Made by a program: the position numbers and the translations under genes
Assembly: GCF_003473485.1 (NCBI RefSeq)
Contig: NC_053046.1
Location: 42,183,832 to 42,247,831 of the forward strand
Source of the DNA: Medicago truncatula
Taxonomy: Eukaryota > Streptophyta > Magnoliopsida > Fabales > Fabaceae
Direction: 5' to 3'
DNA length: 64,000 bases
The notes under the pieces: generated by a model
The model's database searches: none
Seen by the model: only the letters and a program-made list of their open reading frames with translations
What the model was told of the DNA's origin: nothing
Shown: positions 13,037 through 24,264 of the stretch, in pieces
Layout: each line of letters opens with the position of its first letter
Position numbering within the stretch: the stretch's first letter is position 1

Positions 13037-16000
13037 AAGAACAAGTTTTCCTTTGTTTATTACTTAGTTACTACTATTTTTTCCTCCAAAGTTGAAGTAT
13101 GATCGATCATACACTACAATAATTATATTTATTAATCAGATCATAGTTATGATCATTAACTCAAAATGATCATAGTCCAATGAGAGTAAATAATTAATTT
13201 AGTCCATAAAATTGTAATGCCTACATATGATTAAGCTCTTGAGGTAGCAAATGATCTAGTTTAAAATGAGTATCCTATTCAACAAACTCACCATACAATA
13301 ACTTGAGTCATTGATTGTGAAACAAATTAACTTAATTTCTGCTAATATTACTTAACCTGAGTTTGGAAACAGTTTAGTTTAGCATTAAAAATGAGAAACA
13401 AGACCATGGTCAAAATATGAACGACAAAAGTAATTACTATAATGATGTGATCAAACTCCCAAAAAAAGAATAAAATCGTAATAATTAACATTGTAGTAAC
13501 CAACTAAGATGACCCCTCTAAATTTTTACATTAAGATCCAAAAATTCGGAATCATGTCTCATCTGATTTTCAGCCAATTAGTAAATGGCCCTCCTCCTTT
13601 TTGAGCTCCTTCAATTCATACTTCAAAAATCACCGTGATAGTCGCAGGTTCACGTGAAACTAGGCCGGAACATTTTCTTCTGCTACCATTTTTATTTATC
13701 ACCAAAACCACCTTATACAAAATGTTTTTGATTTAAATAGGAGTCACGCAACTATATAGACTAATTCTTTCAAATCTTTAGAGATTTAAATGGTCGACAA
13801 ACTATTCGTGAGAGTTTTAATATTGTTGCATGTCTCGGTTAGAGTTTGTCATACAAAACAAAATGTTATATATTGCTTAAACATGATTCATTTTTTTAGG
13901 GGTTTATTTTATTTATTAGTAACCCACGCTTCTATGATTAGAGCTCTCAAATAGGTCGGTCCACTCCACTGTGGTCCAACGAGCCAATTTTTTATATGGT
14001 GGATCAAAAAATATGATTGTTTTTATGTTTACTTTCTTATGACTCAGACAATGCTAAAATACGGTTTAAAATGACCGGTCCATTTTAATAACTCTAAATG
14101 TTTGCTTATTTGTTTTATTTTTTTATGTAAGAATTGATTTCCTAATATATTTTGATCTTAGAATTCAACTCAATATCAATTGACATTCTATTAGTGGATA
14201 ATATTTTTAGAAGAATTAGTGGGTAATTAGTAATCAACAAAACTCATTTTTCTTGGAGGAACCAAAATTGTTATGTTGGTGTGGACTACCATAATGTTAC
14301 TAAATATAGTCATTCAAAAAAGAGAACTATAGACTTTTAGCCACTAAAAGAGAGTTGAAGTATATGGTGGCATGGTCAAAAGATGTTTAAGAAATAATAA
14401 TTCTTTCACTTTTTCATATATGCTTTGTGCAATGGCTTCTATGTGTGTAGTTTTTCTTGCGTGTCCCGGCTGATTCATATTTGGACTTTGGAGACATGTG
14501 GATGAGGCCCCTCATACTTTGTAACAAAAGTTTGTAATAGAAATGTGTTAGCTATGTTTTTTGATGTTTGTGCTTTTATTTCTAGGATCTTTTAACCTAA
14601 CAACATGCTTTATTTGGCCTTGGTAGTCCTTTCACAAAGTCAACAACAATCTTTTATTTTTAATAATAAAAAAAATCATGAGAGAATCATAGGAATTTAA
14701 GTGATAAAGATGTCATGGTTCAATTCCCTCCTCTGGAAAAATAATTGTTAGCTTAGGAAATTTCAAAAGAACAAAAAAATAAAAAGTTGCAAGATGACCT
14801 ATTAATAAATTAACTAGAACTAGATTTTGATCTAAAACTATGAACGAAATTATTTTTCTAGCTTTTCCACTTGATGCTTCCCTTTACCTATTAATAAATT
14901 AACTCCAGAAAGGAACAACGTTCTCAAACTTATTATAGCAGGGCAGTTATTTGTATTAAACTTTTCAGACAAAACAAACCGTAGAGTGCATGCATGGTTT
15001 GTCACGACAAAGAAGAGTTTATTTCTACAAAAGAACATTTATTAGTTAGGTATAGTATACATAGGTTTTGCCTAACTATGCTGAGCTTGATCCCTAAGTG
15101 CCAGACCAAATGAGTATATATAAATAGTGAAGAATACATGTATTGATGAAATTGAGGTTCGAATCCACATGTCTATCAAACTAGTATAAAGTTGATAAGC
15201 CTTATTTCACATTATTGGTCAAGAAGTAGATTTCAAATTTTTAATATCATGGTTGGATATAATTGAAGCAACCATCATCTATTCTATCCATACAAGCCTT
15301 CTTGATCAGATCGGGAATTCAATGATATTGATATTGGGAAAGATATGAGCATGAAATTTAGGAGTTGAATTTTTTTGCTAATCATAAAATATTGTAGTAG
15401 CTCTATACATTTCCAACGCTAGTCCTTTAGACTTGTCAAATGTCAAAGCTTATTCAATTCACTACATTTCCAATTATGTATTATCTTATCGCCTTGTGGA
15501 TTTAGTTAAAAAGATCATGGAAAGTTTAGATAATACATAATTCCAAACATTTCGCTACACGTCATTCGCGTATACTTCGTGATGAATATGTTTGCGAGAT
15601 TAAGCATTTGCCGAATCAAATAGCTAATTCGTTAATTTTACATAGATTACCTGTGGGAAAAAAGTTTCAATTTTAAATACAAACATTTCGACAAAAGGTA
15701 TACAAAAGAAAGGCCAAAACATATTGATTAATTCAATAGAGTTCATGGAATTCACAAAGTATTAAAATGCCTAGAGATCACACAAAAGAAATTGTAAAAT
15801 TTTGCACTTACAATTGTATCAATGGAGCGGGAGGTTTGAATCATCATGGCATCTTCTAAAACTAAAACTAATCAAACTTGAGTTTTGCGTAATACATTTT
15901 AGAAATTGTAATTCACATGTTTTACCTCTAAAAGAACAAAGAACAAAGAAAGGTTATGTCAGTGTTTCAAAAGTAACATTCTTGCCTCAGAAAGTAAAAA

Positions 16001-16818
16001 AAAAGAAAAAAGAAAATGCCTAGCTTGTCAGAAACGCTTGCTTTTAGCAAGTGAGGCAAAAATATAATTGGTTACAAATTCCTCCAACATTGGACAACTG
16101 TAGACAAGTGAATATCACCGCAATCTGGTGAAGAGCTTTGAGTCGATGGAGGTGTGCACTAAAAGGAAGACAATCGAGAACCAAACTCTTGAACTTGCAT
16201 AGATGTAAGTATATAAGCCTTCATTTTTCAATTTTTTGAGTGCCTTCAAGAGAGAGAATATTGAAAATCCAAAAGAGGGAACTTTAAAATTTAGTGTCTT
16301 TGGGTAAGGTTCTTAGGTTAGGAAACACTTGACAGATACCTTGGGTAGTGTCATTTCATTAGATAAAGGGATCATAAAGCTGTCACTTTTCTTTTCTCGT
16401 ATGATTCATTGTGGGCTTGAGTAACTTGAAAAATAGGTGGGAATTAGGGTTTGTTCTATGTGCACAAATGTGAATTATATAGAAAATTTACAATGTTCCC
16501 AGTGGCTTGTAGAGAGAAACATTGAATGCAAGAACATAAGTCAATATGTACAAATTCATTTATCAATGATTAACATCATCTAAACGACATTTTTCTTTAA
16601 CTTAATGAAATGAATCAAAAGTTACTAGAATGAAATTAATCAAAAGTTACTAAAATGAAACTAATCAAAAGTTACTAGATTAAAAGCTATTTAATCGAAG
16701 AATACATCAGTGGATTTATCCTTTCTTTCCAGTGTTACCACATTTGCCAACAACGATGATGGAGAGGGAAAAAAAAACTCCATTCATTTATGTTTTCAAT
16801 CAAACTTCCAAATTCTTG

Positions 16819-19800
16819 TCAGAAACCTTCAGTAAGTGCAAAAGTACGACCGGCTAATGGAGGAGGCAATGCACTTACAGCTTGTTGAATTTCCTGAATA
16901 TCATAAAGCACAAAACGGTGCATAAGCATTCCAACGAAAAACTTACCTGGAGAAAACTAATATTGTGCTAAAAGCAACATGGTATTAATTTCAATCTTTT
17001 GGAAATATTGAAAGCAACTTGAATTTAGATTCAGGATGTGAAAAAGCATGGCGTGGTCACATTACAGTCAAGAGATTGGAGTCATTAGACGAAAATCAGA
17101 CAGTTCACATTCTGAGTTTGTGTTTTAAATCTTAAGTTAATGAATTGACATGAGTTGTTAGATTTTCATCAAATGACACCGATCGCATGACTGTAGTTAC
17201 TAATATGCTCACTCAGAACAAGGTTTTGGGAGGGGTGATTTATTCTTCTCAGGAGCCAAAAACAATAATGTCATACCTCTACTGTGTAACGAGCTGAAAA
17301 GTGAATCAAAAGGATTGCTTTGTTCTGTAACTTATCAGCATAACTTATTATCTGAAATAACACAATGAGAAGAAATAAACAAATAAATAGAAACAAAGTG
17401 ATAAAACTACTGATATTTGTTTGAAATTGTATGCTATTGATTGCAGCAGGTAGCATACCTCAGATAAATGAGTGTGTCCATAATCTCTGGCATGTTCCAC
17501 AGTCATTTCATTGTTAACAAAGGTGGACTACACGAATAATGGAGGAAAATAAGGTTGAGTGTAAACTGTGAAGCCATAACATCAACCATCAACACCAGTT
17601 CATTGAGGGTTCAGTACTTCACTCACATAAGAATTTAACTTTAAGTGAGTGGTGAAAGACTCAAAATAAAGCCTAACTAAAAATTGAGTAAATAGAGAAA
17701 ACTGATTAAGCATCTGAAATCAAAGAGGCACATGGCCACATTCCGCGAGGTGTTTGGTTGTAGTTTGATTCTGAAGATGCTCAAGGTCTCTTTAACAATT
17801 TCTACTTTAAAGGTGGGAGGATAGTGAATTAGATGCTCAAACTAATGGCACCTTTCAGTGACGAACTTGAAAATATGACCTTTTGAAAATCAAAAGTAAA
17901 AGGAAAAGTTTTCTCAAGAGTCTTTTGAAAAAATGTGTTAAAAAGTTACCACTCACTATGCATATAAATCACCAAGGAAAAACATTATCAGAGATAGAAA
18001 TCAAATAAAGCAAACCAAAGATCATATAAAATGGCTTCAATGACCTTAAGGAAAGGCAAATGGGAGGTCACTATAAGATCAGGATGTGAACCAGCAAGAA
18101 CAAACAAACAACTATCAAGAAAATCAATTCATAATTTCATTTGAGTCTGCAATTTAAATTTTACGAAGGTCTTGTATTCTAGGTTATCTGCAATATAACT
18201 ACCAAACAACCTACCTAAGTGAGAGGTTTCAACAAAACTAAAGGTCTATAATTCCAAATCTTGTTTTTTGAAGAGATAAGATAAAGAAAAATTGGCAAAA
18301 TAAAACACATCAGATTATATAAAACACAGTATTTCAGATATTGCAACTTGCAAGTGCAAATTCCAATTTAATTTGTACTTGGTTTCTTCTAAAGTATTGG
18401 ACAAAGTGGATTACCTCCAATACAAGAACTTTAGCCCGCAAGACGTCGGTGTTATTTTCATCAATTATAAAATCTGACATGGTGTCTCCTGTGAAAGCAA
18501 TTTCCGGTTCTTTCAACGTGTTTGTTATCTGCCAAAAGACCAGCTTATTTAAGCATTTGTTGTGAAACCGAAGCTATCAATTGAACTAAAGAGACATAAT
18601 TTAGTCATTTTATGAACACAATCACTGTGTTCAGCTGTTAACAGTGTGGTTGATGGTGGAAGGCCGAAAATCTGCCATATAAACACGCCATTGCAACCTA
18701 TGGCACCACCGTGGCGGGCATCCCTTCACAAATCGGCTATGTTGTCGAGAAACCGGCCATGCCATTCCGCCATAGTGACACCCTGGCCACCATTTGACAA
18801 CACTGGCTGTTAATTACAAGTTTAATTCCTCTTTTTTTGGCCATTGCAACTATTCTATATCCTGCTGAAAGTACATTATTTTCTGCTCATCAAATCAAAC
18901 TAAAATGAGGGGTAACCTTGGCGCAACTGGTAAAGTTGTTGTCATGTGACTGGAAGGTCACGGGTTCAAGTCCTGGAAACAGCCTCTTGTGTAAAAACAG
19001 GGTAAGGCTGCGTACAATACACCAAATGGTGGGACCCCTTCCTGGACCCCGCATATGCGGGAGCTTTAGTGCACCGGGTTGCCCTTTTAAATCGAACTAA
19101 AATAAATGGAAAACTTACCAGCTGACAAGTTCTAAAATTGGATGAAACATGCAAAAGATAATTAAGATGCCTAGATGTAAATTTGTGAAATCATTGACTA
19201 GTACATACAGTACATAACACTTACCTCCACACCAGAGAACTTCAATTTCTTAATTTCGTCACCAGAAAGACCAATATATTCTGGTTTAAGTTTGTTTTTT
19301 ACAGAGTAAAGTATATAACCCTGCCAAAAACATGCAGAACAGTTAGGGCCCCATATGCGATGAAAGGTGCATCATATTGCAATATTAAAAAGGTGTTTGT
19401 TGAATATCATATTAGATAATCTAAAATTCCAAAACTAAAAGTTTAGTATGTATGGTATAAAATTTTAGGAAAAAAGTAAGAATTTAACAGAAAACAGATC
19501 CTTTGTATTTTTGACATCTATGAAAGTTTAAAAAGTCATTCCCTATGGTTTTTTCGAAAATTCATGTGGCCTTCAAAAATTCAGCGTTGTCAATTGCAAT
19601 TGTTCAAATTATGCTACACTACAGTGCTATATCGCAGCTATATGACAACACTTTGTACTAAATAGCATATCACGGAACAATAGCAGTTTGTTCAAATTTT
19701 GTAACACCACAGTGCTGCAGTGCCGCTGTTTGACAACATTGTAAAAAATAACAGAAATAGTATGAACAAAACAATATAAGAAACACTCATATTTTGACAT

Positions 19801-21617
19801 TAATTTTCAAATGAAACCGCAATCAAAAGTCTCAAACATTTTTCAAACCAAACAATGTCCTAGTCTGTAGAAATATTGAATAGCTCAAGACTCAAAAGAC
19901 GCGAGTTGCTGGTTAACTACCTGGCTGGGTATTACATGATAAGTCCGAAAAGCTTTCACTTTAAGATCTTGTCTCAGGGAAAATTCTTCTCCTGCAGTAA
20001 GTCAAGAATTAGGATCAACTGTACTGTACACATGTGAAATTTTTTTGAAGTTTCAATCTTTGATAATTGTAGTCTCCATTTTGATTGAGAGCAACAATTA
20101 CCTACGTCCAAGCCTATGAGGTTGTGCTTAAGCTCAGATTGGTCCATTTTCCTGTGAATCTCAAAGAGTTTCTCTACATCCTCTTTTACTGAAATTGGTA
20201 CAATAATTGTTGGGGGCTTCATACGGTATAAACCACGTGTGGCAACATACATTGGTAATCCTCCCTGTCAAAAGTGAACATACATCATAAAGTTCAACAA
20301 CAAACTAATTCAGCTATACTTTAATTTCATCACACAAATCTGCACATGTAACATACATTGTAGCATCGACACTTCTGATGGAAGGTGTATCTGGTGTCCG
20401 ACACCAAGACATGTGACTATATTCAATTATGACATTTTTTCAAATATTACCTGTGTCAGTGTCAGTGTACTTGTGTCCGATATCTGTGTTAGTGTTTCAT
20501 AGATTATATATATAAAGGGAAAAAACATAAAATGAGACGGCAAGTTCTACACCAATACTTCAATATTGCCGGAAACCCTAACGGCAACTGAAATCAGCTC
20601 CTAAACGTGTCAGTTTGACATAAATAAGAGAAACAGACGGCTTCAATATTGCTCAAAACATAATCATATTTGTTTTCTCTTGTTTTTTTTTTGTCAAACC
20701 AGCACCTCATGTCCCAGTCTTAACACTGTTTGGATAAACAACTAAATTATACTAGTCCTTATGTGAAACTATTTCTATAGCAAAAATAAATTCAAACTGT
20801 TTTCATATAAGCTATAAGTTGTTTTCACAAGCCATCATGGAAAGCTTATGAAAATAAGCTGAAACAACTCACAAACATGCCATAAGTTGTTTCCATAAAC
20901 TCTCTTATACAGTCCTACAAGTGCTTATGCTAATAGATAAGTTCAAACTTCAAATAAGTCAATCCAAATAGAACCTTAGTCATTAGAGTGAAGAGGACAC
21001 TAAGCTTCTACTTCGTTAGGTTCAGTCCATGCCATGGTGGTCCATTGTACAACTTGCAGTGATTGGTTAACAACTCCAATGCACCGACACTTCTGATTGA
21101 AGGTGTGTCTAGTGTCTGACACGACCACATGTAATTTTTTGAAATTACTACCAGTGTGGACGTGTCAGTGTCAATGCTTCAGGGGTTAACAATATTACTT
21201 TTGTATAAGCTATAAGCCGTTTTCATAAGCTATCTTAGAGAACTTTGGAAAACAAGCTGAAGAGAGCTTATAAACATATCATAACCTGTTTTCATAAATT
21301 CTCCCTAACATTCAAACAAGATTTCGCGCAAATAAATCAATCCAAACAGAGCATAATAAAATAACATTATGTGAATGAAAATAAAGAGAGAAACTAACAA
21401 TGTGATCCATATGAGCATGAGAGATCAAAAGAAAATCCATAGAAACAGCACGAGGTGGACAACGACCAATATCAAAAGCAACTCTAAAGTTGGAAAAAAT
21501 AACACAAGTTTCATGTCCTCCAATTGATAAACCCTCAACTTGGTATCCTTCAATATTCAAACCCTTTGATTTCTTCTTTGACTCTGTTTCTGAACTTTTC
21601 TCAGTTCCAAGCTCCAT
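16819..21617 (-). CDS. TRZ1: Short-form tRNase Z (TRZ1-like)
   Basis: Metallo-beta-lactamase endonuclease that cuts the 3' trailer from precursor tRNAs. Seven exons are read right to left: 21617-21399, 20264-20102, 19991-19921, 19320-19225, 18528-18415, 17527-17459, 17351-17277, and the terminal 16893-16819 makes eight in all. Phases agree and give about 293 residues; Arabidopsis TRZ1 is about 280. Motifs in order are GLSIGGHETCVIF, FDIGRC, the zinc motif SHAHMDHIGG split across exons 1 and 2, MKPPTIIVP (exosite arm), YHVIPSQGY, AFTGDT, HARDYGHTHLSE and LLIHFSARY, ending FALTEGF. All expected metal ligands are present. The similarity is closer to the nuclear/cytosolic TRZ1 than to the plastid TRZ2. 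I chose the ATG opening MELGTEK; the frame stays open upstream through YHSIAL, matching a possible acceptor at 21636. An Au SINE sits in one intron. Upstream lie a P5CS exon 1 and a duplicate of exon 1. Confidence 0.92.
18640..18812. repeat. Short repeat of the 'TTGTCAAA...TTTGACAACA' family
   Basis: Degenerate element in a TRZ1 intron, ending CACCATTTGACAACACTGGC. Relatives with the same GTTGTCAAATAGCGG-type ends lie at about 19582-19742, 25066-25200, 26650-26800, 32922-33077, 33190-33348 and 62590-62722. They look like non-autonomous DNA elements, hAT-like by appearance. Confidence 0.5.
18907..19088 (+). mobile_element. Au SINE with target-site duplication
   Basis: The tRNA-like head (GGTAACCTTGGCGCAACTGG, B-box GGTCACGGGTTCAAGTC) is followed by the Au family body GGGTAAGGCTGCGTACAATA, GACCCCGCATATGCGGGAGC and TTTAGTGCACCGGGTTGCCC. 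A 15-bp duplication flanks it at 18892-18906 and 19089-19103 (AAATC[A/G]AACTAAAAT, one mismatch). The length of about 182 bp fits the family. It lies in a TRZ1 intron, antisense to the gene. Confidence 0.92.
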
Positions 21618-21645
21618 CAACGCAATAGAATGGTACTGCGGCAGA
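20659..21645. repeat. Segmental duplication, copy 1 (contains functional TRZ1 exon 1)
   Basis: From CATAATCATATTTGTTTTCT to the end of TRZ1 exon 1, this block is repeated in the same orientation at about 22206-23404 with scattered substitutions. It includes intron-1 sequence (a MITE-like stretch near 20727-20977 with TGTTTGGATAAACAACTAAA) and exon 1. Confidence 0.85.
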
Positions 21646-21842
21646 ACTGAAAAACCCTTATTCAATTAATAATAACAGTTAAGTTACTTTGATAAAACAA
21701 GAAAAACGATGACGATCATTGATCATGCTAATCCTGTAATCCATGTTCTTGAATAACACTGATTAAGCAATAATCAACAATAAAAAGGTGATTGGATAGA
21801 TATTGAAAAAAGTGACGAAGCATTGAATTAGCGAGTCTGAAC

Positions 21843-22075
21843 CTTGACGATAACACGATTAACAGAAGTGACGAAAGCTCGAGTTGGATCCATGGAGTAT
21901 TTCAAAGGAACACAATGACTGAGTCCAAGATGAACGAGTTACAAGTGACGGAGAGACCCGAGTAGCTGACGGCGACTTTCGAATGGGAAAAATGGTGAAA
22001 GCGGGAGACCAGAGGAAGGAGGAAACCAAAGAAGATGAAGATCTTTAGAGAGAGAGAGAGAGAGAATCATGTAAG
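21843..22075 (-). pseudogene. P5CS first exon and leader, misplaced fragment
   Basis: On the minus strand an ATG at 21893 opens MDPTRAFVTSVNRVIVK, then a GT donor at 21842. This matches the start of plant delta-1-pyrroline-5-carboxylate synthetase (family form: TRAFVKDVKRVIVKVGTA). P5CS makes proline from glutamate. Upstream is a leader-like stretch with a (CT)n tract near 22050, as in a real 5' UTR. No further P5CS exons are present, since TRZ1 exon 1 follows within 230 bases. The fragment sits between the two copies of TRZ1 exon 1, in the same orientation. The exon ends in phase 0, so splicing to the acceptor at 21636-21637 would be in frame with TRZ1. Identity rests on 17 residues plus context. 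Confidence 0.65.
22052..22066. repeat. (GA)n microsatellite
   Basis: Short GA run which, on the minus strand, is a CT-rich tract in the presumed P5CS leader. Confidence 0.8.
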
Positions 22076-22205
22076 CTGAATCAGTGGTGCTTTTTTTTTT
22101 GGTCGAAAAATCAGTGGTGCTAAAAATTAGGTTTTTACTGGTTTCAATGAAATGGATACAGTTTTCACCGGTTTTTAATGCAAATGGGTTGAGTCAGTTT
22201 TTATA

Positions 22206-23404
22206 CATAATCATATTTGTTTTCTCATGTTTTTTTTGTCAAACCAGCACCAATCATGTCCCAGCCTTAACACTGTTTGGATAAACAACTAAATTATACT
22301 AGTCCTTATGTGTAAACTATTTCCATAACAAAAATAAAGTCAAACCATTTTCCTATAAGCTATAAGTTGTTTTCATAAGTCATCATGGAAAGCTTATAAA
22401 TAAGCTGAAACAACTCAAGGACATGCCATAAGTAGTTGTTTCCATAAACTCTCTAAAATAGTACTACAAGTGCTTATGTCAATCCAAACCAAACAGATCC
22501 TTAGTCATTAGATTGAAGACGACACTGAGCTTCTACTTCGTAGGTACGGCCCATGTCATGGTGGTTCAGTGTATAACTTGCTGTGATTGGTTAACAACTT
22601 TGATACACTGACACTTCTGATTGAAGGTGTGTCTGGTGTCTGATACGACACCAACACATGTAATTTCATTCGGTTATGTAATTTTTTTTTAAATTACTAC
22701 CAGTGTGTACGTGTCAATGTCAATGCTTCATAGGTTAACAATATTACTTTTGTATAAGATATAAGCCGTTTTCATAAGCTAATCTTAGAGAACTTACGAA
22801 ATCAAGCTGAAGAGTGTACAAACATATAGTTTTTAATTAATATACTTTGTCAGTGTACAATAGTTTTACACATGCATTCAATGATGTTTTGCCACATCAA
22901 TTAATGATTAATGAATATGAAAACTTGTCATATTCATTAATTGATGGGGCAACACATCATTAGATGCATGTGTAAAACTATTGTACACCGGCAGATCATA
23001 ATGGTTAAACTCATAAACACATCGTAACATGTTTTTATAAGTTCTCTGTAACAGTCAAACAAGATTTCACGCAAATAAATCAATCCAAACAGAGCATAAT
23101 ATAATAACATTATGTGAATGAAAATAAAGAGAGAAACTAACAATGTGAAACATATGAGCATGAGAGATCAAAAGAAAATCCATAGAAACAAAACGAGGTG
23201 GACAACGACCAATATCAAAAGCAATTCTAAAGTTGGAAAAAATAACACAAATTTCATGTCCTCCAATTGATAAACTCTCAACTTGGTATCCTTCAATATT
23301 CAAACCCTTTGATTTCTTCTTTGACTCTGTTTCTGAACTTCCTGACTTTAACTTCTTCTCAGTTCCAAGCTCCATCAACGCAATAGAATGGTACTGCAGC
23401 GGCG
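22206..23404. repeat. Segmental duplication, copy 2 (contains mutated TRZ1 exon 1)
   Basis: Same-orientation copy of about 20659-21645. It differs by scattered substitutions, a MITE insertion at about 22825-22990 and extra codons in the exon (KLKSG region). It stops matching copy 1 just upstream of the exon, at TGGTACTGC. Confidence 0.85.
22840..22990. mobile_element. Palindromic MITE inside duplication copy 2
   Basis: GTGTACAATAGTTTTACACA at the left is mirrored by TGTGTAAAACTATTGTACAC at the right, with a second inner inverted pair around CATATTCATTAATTGAT. It is absent from the matching place in copy 1, so it probably inserted after the duplication. Confidence 0.85.
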
Positions 23405-23519
23405 TTGCCTTTTTAAAGGGAAGAATACGGTGGCCGGAAATGGTGGTGGTGATTGCTAAGGCTAAGGGTAACTTTACTGCTGCTAATGCTATTTGCTTCT
23501 TTTTTTTTTCTCCATTCAA
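23142..23519 (-). pseudogene. Duplicated TRZ1 exon 1 with altered zinc motif
   Basis: This copy of tRNase Z exon 1 reads GLNIEGYQVESLSIGGHEIC and FDIGRCPPRFVSMDFLLI, then HAHMFHI where the real gene has HAHMDHI. The catalytic/metal Asp codon GAT has become TTT. The GT donor after CACATT is kept. The open frame runs further upstream than in the functional copy (KLPLALAITTTISGHRIL before YHSIALMELG), which may preserve an ancestral leader or transit-like segment. No downstream exons accompany it. It is either a dead exon or an alternative first exon of TRZ1, which would yield an inactive enzyme. Confidence 0.8.
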
Positions 23520-23560
23520 ATTCCACTGCGTGTACCCACAGATGAACCAATATTATGCTC

Positions 23561-23727
23561 GGTGACTTTTAGGGTACACAATTTGTTAATGTAGGGTACA
23601 CAACTTTTGTACATGTAGGCCATCACCACATCCAAGCCATTCAATTTTTAAATAGTAAATCCAAGGTTAAAGGTTTGCTTGTGTATGGGTACACAAATTT
23701 AACAATTTGTGCACCCTAAAAGTCACC
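23561..23727. mobile_element. Mutator-type MITE with 9-bp target duplication
   Basis: The terminal inverted repeats are GGTGACTTTTAGGGTACACA at the left and GTGCACCCTAAAAGTCACC at the right. ATTATGCTC is duplicated exactly at 23552-23560 and 23728-23736. The 9-bp duplication suits a Mutator-like element; 167 bp, non-coding. Confidence 0.92.
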
Positions 23728-24088
23728 ATTATGCTCAAGGTCAGCGAGCAGAATTCGTTGAAACTTTTGATACATTACCTGGCACTGGCTAGAAAAATCA
23801 TTACTGGTCATTGAATAGGTGTTCAGTGACCAACGAAATTCCCATGGATATGCTTTTTCAGAAGTGATGTTGTATAAACGAAATATTATACAGTTCCAGC
23901 AAACTAAGAGGACTACAAGTCTACAATGATTATCTAATTTTTAAAGATAAAAATATGATCAGCGGGGCTAAAGAGCCTACATACACCAAAAAAGAATTAT
24001 ACAAAACGAAAATCTATAAAAAAATAAATAAATAAACAGCACTAATATAGCTTAAACTTAAACTAAGCAGTCACAGCTACAGCTACAG

Positions 24089-24264
24089 CTACATATATGA
24101 CATCGAATGCAATTCACGTTCCCCAGCTACATTTTTGCCTAAGGCAATGCTGCTGCTATGCGCCTTGAAATGGGTCTCACATGAATTGTATGTTAAACTA
24201 CCCATACGATACAAAACCTGTTTGAAACCATCCAAGCACCTGCATCCACAAAGAAGGTAATGAG
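24089..24264 (-). other. Orphan terminal-exon-like open frame
   Basis: On the minus strand an AG acceptor (TTTGTGGATGCAG) precedes CLDGFKQVLYRMGSLTYNSC and ETHFKAHSSSIALGKNVAGE, ending SMSYM and a stop. The composition is clearly protein-like, unlike its surroundings. I do not recognise the family and see no matching upstream exons, so it may be a captured or leftover last exon. Confidence 0.35.

Larger units (their letters stand above)
8302..16818. other. 8.5 kb gene-poor intergenic region of degraded repeats
   Basis: No gene is supported. The region holds low-complexity AT-rich DNA and tRNA-like repeat fragments near 9176-9290, 10078-10190 and 15145-15240. A diverged MITE fragment at about 12770-12900 resembles the one in the pectinesterase intron near 47350-47470. 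At 10690-10780 a TATATATAA precedes an ATG that opens only a 23-codon frame. Open frames at 9283-9570 and 15802-16023 have no recognisable features. Confidence 0.5.

Noticed and set aside
15802..16023. 73-codon open frame on the + strand
   Set aside because: Ends in a lysine run from an A-rich tract; no recognisable family.
18918..19100. Possible tRNA gene (A- and B-box present)
   Set aside because: The body and target duplication show it is an Au SINE; it cannot fold as a full tRNA.
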